From a bacterium (GTDB lineage: Bacteria; Krumholzibacteriota; Krumholzibacteriia; JACNKJ01): 6,776 bases of DNA. The notes under the pieces were generated by a model that did not search any database, was not told the origin of the DNA, and saw only the letters and a list, made by a program, of their open reading frames with translations. The stretch covers positions 1 to 6,776 of the forward strand of contig JACNKJ010000038.1 in NCBI GenBank assembly GCA_014382085.1, read 5' to 3'. Positions 1-5,376 of this stretch are shown here, piece after piece (position 1 is the first letter of the stretch; every line of letters starts with the position of its first letter). A program made the position numbers and the translations under genes.

Positions 1-1107
1 CGCGCCCTTGATTGGGGTGCGGTGGAATACCTAGCCAAGCCCGTACGCATGACCGCACTGGCTGAAAAGGTCCGCGCCAGTCTCGCCACGGATTCTGCCG
101 CCAAGGCCACTGCCACAGCCAATGACACGGCCGGCACCTTCGGCGACATGAGTGTAGGGGGCGGTCCCGGAATGCGACGCATCTATGAAATGCTTCCACG
201 CGTGGTCGCCAGTGATTCCACCGTGATGATTTTGGGAGAAAGCGGCACGGGTAAAGAGGTCATCGCACGGGCTGTGCACGAACATGGCAAGCGAAAGAAT
301 GGGCCATTTGTGCAGGTGAACTGTGCGGCCCTGGTCGACAGCTTGCTTGAGGCCGAGCTCTTTGGTGTGGTGAAAGGAGCGGCTACTGACGTTAGTGAAA
401 GGCCGGGGAAATTCGAACTCGCCCATGGCGGCACACTTCTACTCGACGAAATCGGCGATATGGCCGCAGCCACTCAATCCAAGGTTCTTCGCGTGTTGCA
501 GGAACGAGTATTGCAAAGAGTGGGCAGCAATAAGGACATCTCCGTTGATGTTCGTATCGTGGCCGCTACCCACCGCGACCTCGAGGCCATGGTTGCCCAG
601 AATGCGTTTCGGCAAGATCTTTACTATCGCCTTAACGTCATCCGTATCGAGCTTCCACCTTTGCGTGAACGACTTGGCGACCTAGAGCTCTACACGAATT
701 TCTTCCTTAAGCGATTGTCCGAGCGTACAGGCCGCAAGGTGACGAACCTTACCGCCGATGCTTTGAAGGTACTGCAATCTCATCCTTGGCCGGGCAACGT
801 GCGTGAGTTGGAAAACGTACTGGAGCGAGCCATGGTGCTTTCGAGCGGTTCGGTTCTGGACTTTGAAGATTTGCCTCCTTTGAGCGCCTCTCAAAGGAGC
901 GATGGTGGCCTTGCCTATCGCCTGCCCGAAGAGGGCATTTCTCTGGAAGTATTGGAGAAAGACTTGATTGTTCAGGCCATGGATCGGAGCGGAGGGAATA
1001 AGTCGGCCGCCGCGCGCTTGCTCGGGCTCACGCGCCGAACTCTGGGTTATCGGCTGGAAAAACACGGTTTGGGCAATGCGGAGGACTCCGAGAAGGAAGA
1101 ACCCTGA
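1..1107 (+). CDS. NtrC-family response regulator with atypical GAFTGA loop (5' truncated by window edge)
   Basis: The reading frame is open from base 1, so the N-terminus lies outside the window and the GTG at 22 is not a credible start. The 368 visible residues begin in the last part of a receiver domain: GAVEYLAKP carries the conserved receiver Lys at visible residue 13. An Ala/Thr-rich linker follows. The AAA+ domain has Walker A GESGTGKE (79-86), Walker B GGTLLLDEIGD (143-153), DLYYRLNV and WPGNVREL. A Fis-type helix-turn-helix lies at about 320-357 (NKSAAARLLGLTRRTL), and the protein ends in an acidic tail. In the family, phosphorylation drives oligomerisation and ATP hydrolysis that remodels sigma-54 RNA polymerase. 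The odd point is the L1 loop, which reads GAATDV (126-131): it lacks the key Phe and is one residue shorter than the canonical loop. The protein may therefore use sigma-54 differently or not at all. No kinase partner is visible. Family assignment is firm; the target is unknown. Confidence 0.95.
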   Translation, partial: RALDWGAVEYLAKPVRMTALAEKVRASLATDSAAKATATANDTAGTFGDMSVGGGPGMRRIYEMLPRVVASDSTVMILGESGTGKEVIARAVHEHGKRKNGPFVQVNCAALVDSLLEAELFGVVKGAATDVSERPGKFELAHGGTLLLDEIGDMAAATQSKVLRVLQERVLQRVGSNKDISVDVRIVAATHRDLEAMVAQNAFRQDLYYRLNVIRIELPPLRERLGDLELYTNFFLKRLSERTGRKVTNLTADALKVLQSHPWPGNVRELENVLERAMVLSSGSVLDFEDLPPLSASQRSDGGLAYRLPEEGISLEVLEKDLIVQAMDRSGGNKSAAARLLGLTRRTLGYRLEKHGLGNAEDSEKEEP

Positions 1108-1127
1108 GGAACAGTACCGTACCAAAT

Positions 1128-1165
1128 GGGAGAATAAACAGAGGATTCCCCAGTGAGCAGTTTTT
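1128..1165 (+). terminator. Weak candidate terminator hairpin after the first regulator
   Basis: Twenty nucleotides past the regulator's stop, GGG-A-GAAT (1128-1135) can pair with ATTCCCC (1145-1151) around a 9-nt loop, with one bulged A. A T5 run lies at 1161-1165, ten bases beyond the stem rather than directly after it. The stem is short and AT-containing, so this is at best a weak intrinsic terminator and could be chance. Confidence 0.22.
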
Positions 1166-1230
1166 GAGTAGACCATCTAACTGAAAGGGCCTGAGTCACT
1201 TGTGCAATGTCTCTCATCTGGAAGCCCAAC

Positions 1231-1246
1231 TGGTCTCAGCCTTGCA
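1231..1246 (+). promoter_or_regulatory. Putative sigma-54 (-24/-12) promoter of the envelope operon
   Basis: TGG at 1231-1233 and TTGCA at 1242-1246 place GG and GC exactly ten bases apart, the invariant -24/-12 geometry of sigma-54 promoters. The -12 element matches TTGCA fully. The CACG part after the -24 GG is not conserved, so the match is partial. A start about 12 nt downstream (near 1257) would give a leader of roughly 25 nt that still contains the GAG-rich Shine-Dalgarno stretch at 1273-1279 before ATG 1283. A small dyad, GTACcGTAC at 1114-1122, lies about 110 bp upstream, a distance typical of activator sites. The site is a prediction from spacing and context, next to two AAA+ activators. 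Confidence 0.45.
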
Positions 1247-1282
1247 GATTCCTGGGCAAATCGGCAGAAATCGAGTGAGATC

Positions 1283-1975
1283 ATGATATCCCTAAAAAGA
1301 ATCCTTCCTCTTCTCCTGGTCCTGGGGCTTCTGACCAGTTTGCCCGCGGACGCTTCTCCCCTGGAAGATCGTTTGGAAAGCCTCGAAGCTCGCCTGGGTT
1401 CGCGAGGTTCCGGGCAGTTGTCCCAATATGAAAAGGGAGTTCGTCGCCTAGAGGACAATCTTCAAAAAGATGAGTACCTCTATTTAGGGCGATTTATTCG
1501 TAACGAAATCTTGAGTCCTTGGAGAGAGATTGAAAACGGCTTTCTCATGGGCCTAGCGCAAAATCCACCTTCGAATCTGACTGGAAGCCAGCGCCAGCGA
1601 CTTCATTGGAATACTGCCAAGGTCAAGCAGGTCACTCAGAAGCTTAGGCGAGTGCGAAGGCTGGTTACGCGAGCCTCTAACCTGAATACAGAAAACCAGC
1701 GAAGAGAACGTGAACTCACACGAACCCTGAATCAGTACGAGAGGAACCTGACTCTCATGCAAGCGGAGGATCCCGCAGCGGCTAGGCTGCACTCGGCCTG
1801 GTTGGATGAGAATTTTCTTCCGGCATTTGAAACCCTCCGAGCTCGAAACGATCAGCTGGCTCAGCGCTTTGATCGCCTGGCCGATTGGAATCGGGAAGGC
1901 AACATGAGGACTTGGTTGAAGCAGGTGGGCGAGGTGGCGGAAGTCGTCGAGAATCTGAATCGTCGTTACCAATAG
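1283..1975 (+). CDS. Exported helical/coiled-coil protein of unknown function
   Basis: This 230-residue protein belongs to no family I recognise. An upstream in-frame ATG at 1202 would put 27 polar residues before the hydrophobic segment. I chose ATG 1283 because it starts a textbook Sec signal peptide: MISLKR, a Leu-rich core (7-20), then an Ala-Asp-Ala cleavage motif ending at residue 24. GAG triplets at 1273-1279 can serve as ribosome binding site. The mature part is charged, rich in Arg, Glu, Gln and Leu, and appears almost wholly helical. A Leu heptad pattern is visible at about 27-38 and a long Arg/Glu-rich stretch at about 111-160 is likely coiled coil. It has no cysteine, so it is neither a lipoprotein nor disulfide-bonded. 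It probably resides in the periplasm. The next gene starts 19 nt after its stop, so the two are probably co-transcribed, and it may be a periplasmic partner of the barrel protein encoded there. Confidence 0.82.
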   Translation: MISLKRILPLLLVLGLLTSLPADASPLEDRLESLEARLGSRGSGQLSQYEKGVRRLEDNLQKDEYLYLGRFIRNEILSPWREIENGFLMGLAQNPPSNLTGSQRQRLHWNTAKVKQVTQKLRRVRRLVTRASNLNTENQRRERELTRTLNQYERNLTLMQAEDPAAARLHSAWLDENFLPAFETLRARNDQLAQRFDRLADWNREGNMRTWLKQVGEVAEVVENLNRRYQ

Positions 1976-1994
1976 AAGAAGCCTGAAGGGTTCG

Positions 1995-3425
1995 ATGCCG
2001 AAACCCGCCGAATACTTGTATAGAAAGCTCCCCGGGATTCTCATCTTGGGGAGCGTCCTCATTGCGCCCGCCGCCGCCACCAACTGGGAGGGCGGCGGCA
2101 CCCTTGGTTCTCAGTCCTATCGAAGTGACTCCCTGAGTTTGGATGAGCTGATCGGTTCGGTGGATCTTCGTCTGTCACAGATCCAATTGGGTCCAGTGGA
2201 TTACGGACTCGCATTATCGGCGCGTGAAGATCTCTTTGAACGATTGACAGCTGCAGCTATGGATTTCGCCTCAGATAAGAAAAGCATCGAGGCAAGTGCC
2301 TTTCTGAAAGTATCACGGCGAGATCCCGGCAAATTGAGCCTGCCTATTTTGAGTTTCGATCCCGATGCCCTTCTACTCATTGAGGAACGTGAACAATCCA
2401 GCCAATCGCTCAGCTTAGGAACCGGTATATCCTGGACGGCAGACTTTCACTCTTTGAGACTTGAATGGGATCACTCTCGCCTTAGCTATCCCGAGCCGGA
2501 TTCCGTGATAAGCGATCGCCATGATTCTTCCGGCGAGGCTAGGCTCTCTATCTATCTGCCGGGTTCTATGGAAGCGGGATTCCAAATTCAGCTGGAGAAT
2601 GAACGTTACATACAACGTTCTCATTCAAATCGCAGTGGGCTCGAGTGGACCCTGCGATTGAGCCGATTTGTGGGAGAGTGTTGGAGTCTTCGATCCCGCG
2701 CCGCTTTGGAGCAGCACGAGGTGGAAGACCCCTCGGCTCTAAACTCCTATGAACGCCCTGGCGGAAGTCTATGGAAGCTCGGCCTCGCTGCAGATCGCTT
2801 CGGTGCGACCAGCGATCTTTCCTGGCGCGGAGATTGGGGGCGGGAAAGCTGGGATGACTATGACGGTTTCTATCGCCCCGGCAACTATTGGGAGAGCGAA
2901 GCTCATCTCTCTTTCAAACTACCGCGCCAGGTACGCCTGGAGTTATTGGCCAGTTTCTCAGGGTTCAATCCCGACACATTGAGCGATGAAATCTGGACTT
3001 TCTCTCGCAGTCGTGAACGCCGAATGGAGGGCCGTGGGCAGGTGAGTCTTTTCGATGAAACATCCCTACCCGTAGAACTGACACTCCTTGGCGAGGAAAG
3101 CCGTTTCGGCGAGAGCGGCAGCGATCGATTTCGTATCCTCCAGATTCAGCTGAGTCTTCGCTATCGATGGTCGGAAGCCAAAACGCTCACCGCGCGACTG
3201 AGCCTCGACAATTACCAGAGCCTTTATGACGAAGAGGAAGCTCAGCGCGATATGGGAGCAAGCGGTCTTCTGCGCCTGGATTGGAGCCTGTTGCCCACAT
3301 GGAATCTGAAACTGGAGGCCGAGCGCAACCGGCGATTCAGCTTCCTGGAAACAGGAGGGCTCATCGAAGATTGGCAATTCACGCTGGGCCTTAGAAAGGT
3401 CCTGGATTTCGGCTTCCTTTGGTAG
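1995..3425 (+). CDS. Putative outer-membrane beta-barrel protein
   Basis: This 476-residue protein has an N-terminal signal peptide: a basic start, the hydrophobic core GILILGSVLIAP (about 14-25) and an Ala-rich cleavage site near residue 28. The rest consists of short segments with alternating polar and hydrophobic residues, broken by Asp/Ser/Gly/Pro turns, for example SLRLEWDHSRLSY and GLLRLDWSLLPTW. It is rich in Trp, Tyr, Arg and Glu. The last strand ends in DFGFLW, with hydrophobic or aromatic residues at alternating positions and a terminal aromatic residue, which matches the BAM beta-signal. I see no TonB plug, OmpA-like domain or lipobox, and one cysteine (GECWS). ATG 1995 is preceded by GAAGGG at 1985-1990 with a 4-nt spacer. 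The gene follows the exported helical protein by 19 nt, so the pair probably forms one envelope operon. Localisation is inferred from sequence pattern. Substrate or structural role is unknown. Confidence 0.78.
   Translation: MPKPAEYLYRKLPGILILGSVLIAPAAATNWEGGGTLGSQSYRSDSLSLDELIGSVDLRLSQIQLGPVDYGLALSAREDLFERLTAAAMDFASDKKSIEASAFLKVSRRDPGKLSLPILSFDPDALLLIEEREQSSQSLSLGTGISWTADFHSLRLEWDHSRLSYPEPDSVISDRHDSSGEARLSIYLPGSMEAGFQIQLENERYIQRSHSNRSGLEWTLRLSRFVGECWSLRSRAALEQHEVEDPSALNSYERPGGSLWKLGLAADRFGATSDLSWRGDWGRESWDDYDGFYRPGNYWESEAHLSFKLPRQVRLELLASFSGFNPDTLSDEIWTFSRSRERRMEGRGQVSLFDETSLPVELTLLGEESRFGESGSDRFRILQIQLSLRYRWSEAKTLTARLSLDNYQSLYDEEEAQRDMGASGLLRLDWSLLPTWNLKLEAERNRRFSFLETGGLIEDWQFTLGLRKVLDFGFLW
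2597..2626. repeat. Inverted repeat inside the beta-barrel gene
   Basis: GAATG-AACGTT (2597-2607) and AACGTT-CT-CATTC (2614-2626) are reverse complements apart from a 2-nt bulge, giving 11 pairs around a 6-nt loop. It lies in the reading frame of the barrel gene. With a bulge allowed, about one such dyad is expected by chance in a window of this size, so function is not implied. Confidence 0.4.
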
Positions 3426-3450
3426 ATCCCAGCTCCAATCATTGAATCTC

Positions 3451-3479
3451 TTGGCGTCTCAAGGCCGGAGCGGTATATT
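3451..3479 (+). promoter_or_regulatory. Sigma-70-type promoter for the NtrX-like regulator
   Basis: TTGGCG (3451-3456; 4/6 match to TTGACA) and TATATT (3474-3479; 5/6 match to TATAAT) are separated by exactly 17 nt. They lie in the 77-nt gap between the barrel gene and the regulator, and initiation would fall near 3486. The regulator could therefore be expressed independently of the upstream sigma-54-like operon. No clear intrinsic terminator separates the two, so readthrough is also possible. Confidence 0.55.
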
Positions 3480-3502
3480 CATCGCGAGCCGTGAGGAGCC
3501 CC

Positions 3503-4879
3503 ATGACAGTCGCCCACATCCTGATCATCGACGACGAAGCCGCTATCCGAGATTCTCTTGGAAAGATCCTGCGCTATGAGGATCATAGTGTAGACGATGC
3601 TCCCGACGGGCAGGTCGGTTTGCTTAAGTTGGACAAGGAACGCTACGACCTAGTTTTCCTAGACATCAAGATGCCCGGCATCGACGGGCTGGAAACCCTC
3701 ACGGAAATACGCAAACGTAAAATCGAGACACCCGTGGTAATTATCTCGGGTCACGGCGACGTGCAGACCGCGGTGGAGGCCACCAAACTCGGTGCCTTCG
3801 ATTTTCTGGAGAAGCCCCTGGACGCCGATCGCATTCTCGTGACCTTGCGAAATGCTCTGACCCAGGGACGCCTTCGACGGGACAAGCAACAACTCCAAGA
3901 GAAGCTCAAGGGTCGTCACGAAATCGTGGGCAAGACTCTGGCTATTCGAGAAGTCATGGATGCTGTGGAGAAGGTCGCGCCCAGCGAGGCGAGGGTTCTC
4001 ATTACCGGTGACAATGGCTCGGGCAAGGAACTGGTGGCTTGGGCCATCCACTCCCGTAGCCGTCGTGCAGAGGGTCCATTCATCGAAGTGAATTGCGCGG
4101 CTATCCCCAACGAACTAATCGAGAGTGAACTCTTTGGCCACGAGAAGGGTAGCTTCACAGGCGCACATCAGCGTCGTCGCGGACGCTTCGAACAGGCTCA
4201 CGGCGGAACGCTCTTCCTTGACGAAGTGGGAGACATGAGCCTGGAAGCCCAAGCAAAGGTCCTGCGAGTTTTGCAAGAGAGCCGGCTGGAGAGGGTGGGT
4301 GGAACGGAAACCTTAGAAGTGGACGTTCGCATAATCGCCGCCACAAACAAAGATCTCCTCGCCGAAGCGGCCGAACATCACTTCCGCGAAGACCTCTATT
4401 ATCGTTTGAACGTGGTGCCCATTCAGGTGCCGCCTCTTCGTGATCGCCGAGAAGATATTCCACTACTCGTCGCACATTTCCTGGAGCGATATTCCCGTGA
4501 GTTAGGTGTGCCCATTCGAAAGGTACATCCTGATGCTTTAGAGAAGCTCAAGAATTATCGATGGCCCGGCAATGTGCGCGAATTGGGAAACATGATCGAA
4601 CGTCTGCTTATCATGGCTTCGGGGGATCAGATATTAGAAGCTGATATCCCCGGCTCGGGAGAGGCCATTGGCGGCGATGTGGCCCTTTTTGAAGCCACGA
4701 ACTTCCAGGACTTCAAAGAGCGGAGCGAGGCGGCCTTTTTAGCTCGAAAGATTAAAGATTGGAACGGAAACGTCAGCCAGACGGCACGGGCTTTAGGCAT
4801 GCAGCGCAGTCATTTATATAGGAAAATTGAAAAATATGGGCTACAAGGCCGCTCATCCCCGGATTCCGACGAAGAATAG
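3503..4879 (+). CDS. NtrX/NtrC-type sigma-54-dependent response regulator
   Basis: This is a complete 458-residue regulator. ATG 3503 was chosen over the in-frame GTG at 3491 because GAGGAG at 3493-3498 is then the ribosome binding site and the protein begins directly with receiver strand 1. The receiver (about 4-115) has the acidic pair D10-D11, phospho-acceptor D54 in FLDIKMPG, switch residue S82 and K104. The AAA+ domain has Walker A GDNGSGKE (169-176), sigma-54 contact loop GSFTGA (216-221; Ser replaces the usual Ala but Phe and Thr are kept), Walker B with D240-E241, FREDLYYRLNV and WPGNVREL. The C-terminal Fis-type helix-turn-helix (about 420-446) includes NVSQTARALGMQRSHLYRKI, closest to the NtrX style. 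The protein should be a phosphorylation-controlled ATPase that opens sigma-54 promoters. No sensor kinase is adjacent, so it is an orphan here. The preceding envelope operon with its -24/-12-like site is a plausible target. Confidence 0.96.
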   Translation: MTVAHILIIDDEAAIRDSLGKILRYEDHSVDDAPDGQVGLLKLDKERYDLVFLDIKMPGIDGLETLTEIRKRKIETPVVIISGHGDVQTAVEATKLGAFDFLEKPLDADRILVTLRNALTQGRLRRDKQQLQEKLKGRHEIVGKTLAIREVMDAVEKVAPSEARVLITGDNGSGKELVAWAIHSRSRRAEGPFIEVNCAAIPNELIESELFGHEKGSFTGAHQRRRGRFEQAHGGTLFLDEVGDMSLEAQAKVLRVLQESRLERVGGTETLEVDVRIIAATNKDLLAEAAEHHFREDLYYRLNVVPIQVPPLRDRREDIPLLVAHFLERYSRELGVPIRKVHPDALEKLKNYRWPGNVRELGNMIERLLIMASGDQILEADIPGSGEAIGGDVALFEATNFQDFKERSEAAFLARKIKDWNGNVSQTARALGMQRSHLYRKIEKYGLQGRSSPDSDEE

Positions 4880-4911
4880 CCACAAGGACGCCGAAAATAC
4901 CCAACCTTGGT

Positions 4912-4941
4912 TTGACTCCAAATCTTGAAATTCCCTATCTT
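4912..4941 (+). promoter_or_regulatory. Sigma-70-type promoter for the small exported protein and TPR gene
   Basis: TTGACT (4912-4917; 5/6 match to TTGACA) and TATCTT (4936-4941; 4/6 match to TATAAT) are 18 nt apart. They start 33 nt after the NtrX-like gene ends. Transcription from about 4948 would give a leader of roughly 70 nt before ATG 5020, containing the C5/G5 hairpin. The -35 match is good and the -10 is moderate. Confidence 0.45.
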
Positions 4942-4942
4942 T

Positions 4943-4975
4943 ACCAAGATGGTCCCCCCAAAGGGGGCTCATGGT
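4943..4975 (+). promoter_or_regulatory. C5/G5 hairpin in the leader of the small exported protein gene
   Basis: CCCCC (4954-4958) pairs with GGGGG (4963-4967) around the tetraloop CAAA. An outer ACCA (4943-4946) can pair with TGGT (4972-4975) across an internal loop. There is no following T-run, so it is not a standard intrinsic terminator for the upstream regulator. It could stabilise the leader RNA, cause pausing, or be a leftover terminator. The inner stem is strong and directly visible; the function is inferred. Confidence 0.4.
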
Positions 4976-5005
4976 CTCTAATTCTGGAGCCGATCAGGCT
5001 CGTTC

Positions 5006-5011
5006 AAGGAG
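5006..5011 (+). promoter_or_regulatory. Shine-Dalgarno site fixing the start of the small exported protein
   Basis: AAGGAG ends 8 nt before ATG 5020, an ideal consensus and spacing. It rules against the upstream in-frame ATG at 4912, which would add 36 residues, overlap the predicted -35 element and have no comparable site. Confidence 0.8.
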
Positions 5012-5019
5012 TCAAGATT

Positions 5020-5334
5020 ATGCGCAGGCCAATTACCCCAATTGTCGGTTTAATTGTGTTTTTCTTGGTTTCAGGCTTCGCCGTCGTCACTGAGAACGAT
5101 GTGGCGAAGGCGCGTAGTATCGAGGTAGAGCCCTCGATCTATCTTGCGGATGGAGATGACAACACCACCGTTGTCCCGGATGACGATCCCGTCGACGGCG
5201 ATCGCGGCAACGGTGACGACGATGCTCCCGGTGAAACCGTGAAGCTGGAAAGCTCACGTTGCAAGCAAGTCTCTCCAAGTACTTTGCTGTGGTTCAGTAT
5301 TAAAACTCCTTGGGCTTGGATGCTCTTCTTCTAA
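5020..5334 (+). CDS. Small exported acidic protein with hydrophobic aromatic C-terminus (hypothetical)
   Basis: This 104-residue protein belongs to no family I recognise. It starts MRRP, followed by a hydrophobic segment (about 8-23), then Ala-Lys-Ala (29-31), a possible signal peptidase site; if uncleaved, the segment would be a membrane anchor. Residues 44-72 are strongly acidic (DGDDN, PDDDPVDGDRGNGDDD) with twelve Asp/Glu, a disordered linker or possible calcium-binding stretch. A single Cys is at 81. The end (85-104) is hydrophobic and aromatic, including KTPWAWMLFF, and could insert in a membrane or act as a processed peptide. The start is fixed by AAGGAG with an 8-nt spacer. The gene has its own predicted promoter and lies 42 nt before a TPR protein gene, probably co-transcribed. 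The pairing suggests functional linkage, but a role as signal precursor, membrane anchor or surface protein cannot be decided from sequence. Confidence 0.75.
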   Translation: MRRPITPIVGLIVFFLVSGFAVVTENDVAKARSIEVEPSIYLADGDDNTTVVPDDDPVDGDRGNGDDDAPGETVKLESSRCKQVSPSTLLWFSIKTPWAWMLFF

Positions 5335-5363
5335 TCACCCGTTGAAGATCCACCAAGTCCCCC

Positions 5364-5368
5364 GGAGG
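5364..5368 (+). promoter_or_regulatory. Shine-Dalgarno site fixing the start of the TPR protein
   Basis: GGAGG ends 8 nt before ATG 5377, a near-perfect ribosome binding site. Just upstream, GGGCTTGG (5312-5319, in the end of the small gene) can pair with CCAAG-T-CCC (5353-5361) with one bulged base. Ribosomes finishing the small gene would disrupt this stem, so mild translational coupling is possible. Confidence 0.7.
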
Positions 5369-5376
5369 CTTCGCAC

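Noticed and set aside
22..24. GTG as start of the first regulator
   Set aside because: The frame is open to base 1 and the residues before GTG continue the receiver-domain pattern; the gene is truncated by the window.
361..420. Frameshift or sequencing error as cause of the GAATDV loop
   Set aside because: Conserved residues on both sides are in one continuous frame; the difference is a whole missing codon plus substitutions.
1202..1282. N-terminal extension of the exported helical protein from ATG 1202
   Set aside because: It would place 27 polar residues before a clear signal peptide and overlap the predicted promoter; ATG 1283 fits better.
3491..3502. GTG 3491 as start of the NtrX-like regulator
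   Set aside because: It overlaps the GAGGAG ribosome binding site that serves ATG 3503, and the receiver begins naturally at 3503.
4985..4999. Second GG-N10-GC sigma-54-like site before the small exported protein gene
   Set aside because: The -12 element is AGGC rather than TTGC, and initiation would fall on the Shine-Dalgarno site, leaving no usable leader.
5284..5303. Separate promoter just before the TPR gene (TTGCTG / TATTAA)
   Set aside because: The two elements are only 8 nt apart, far too close for a sigma-70 promoter.
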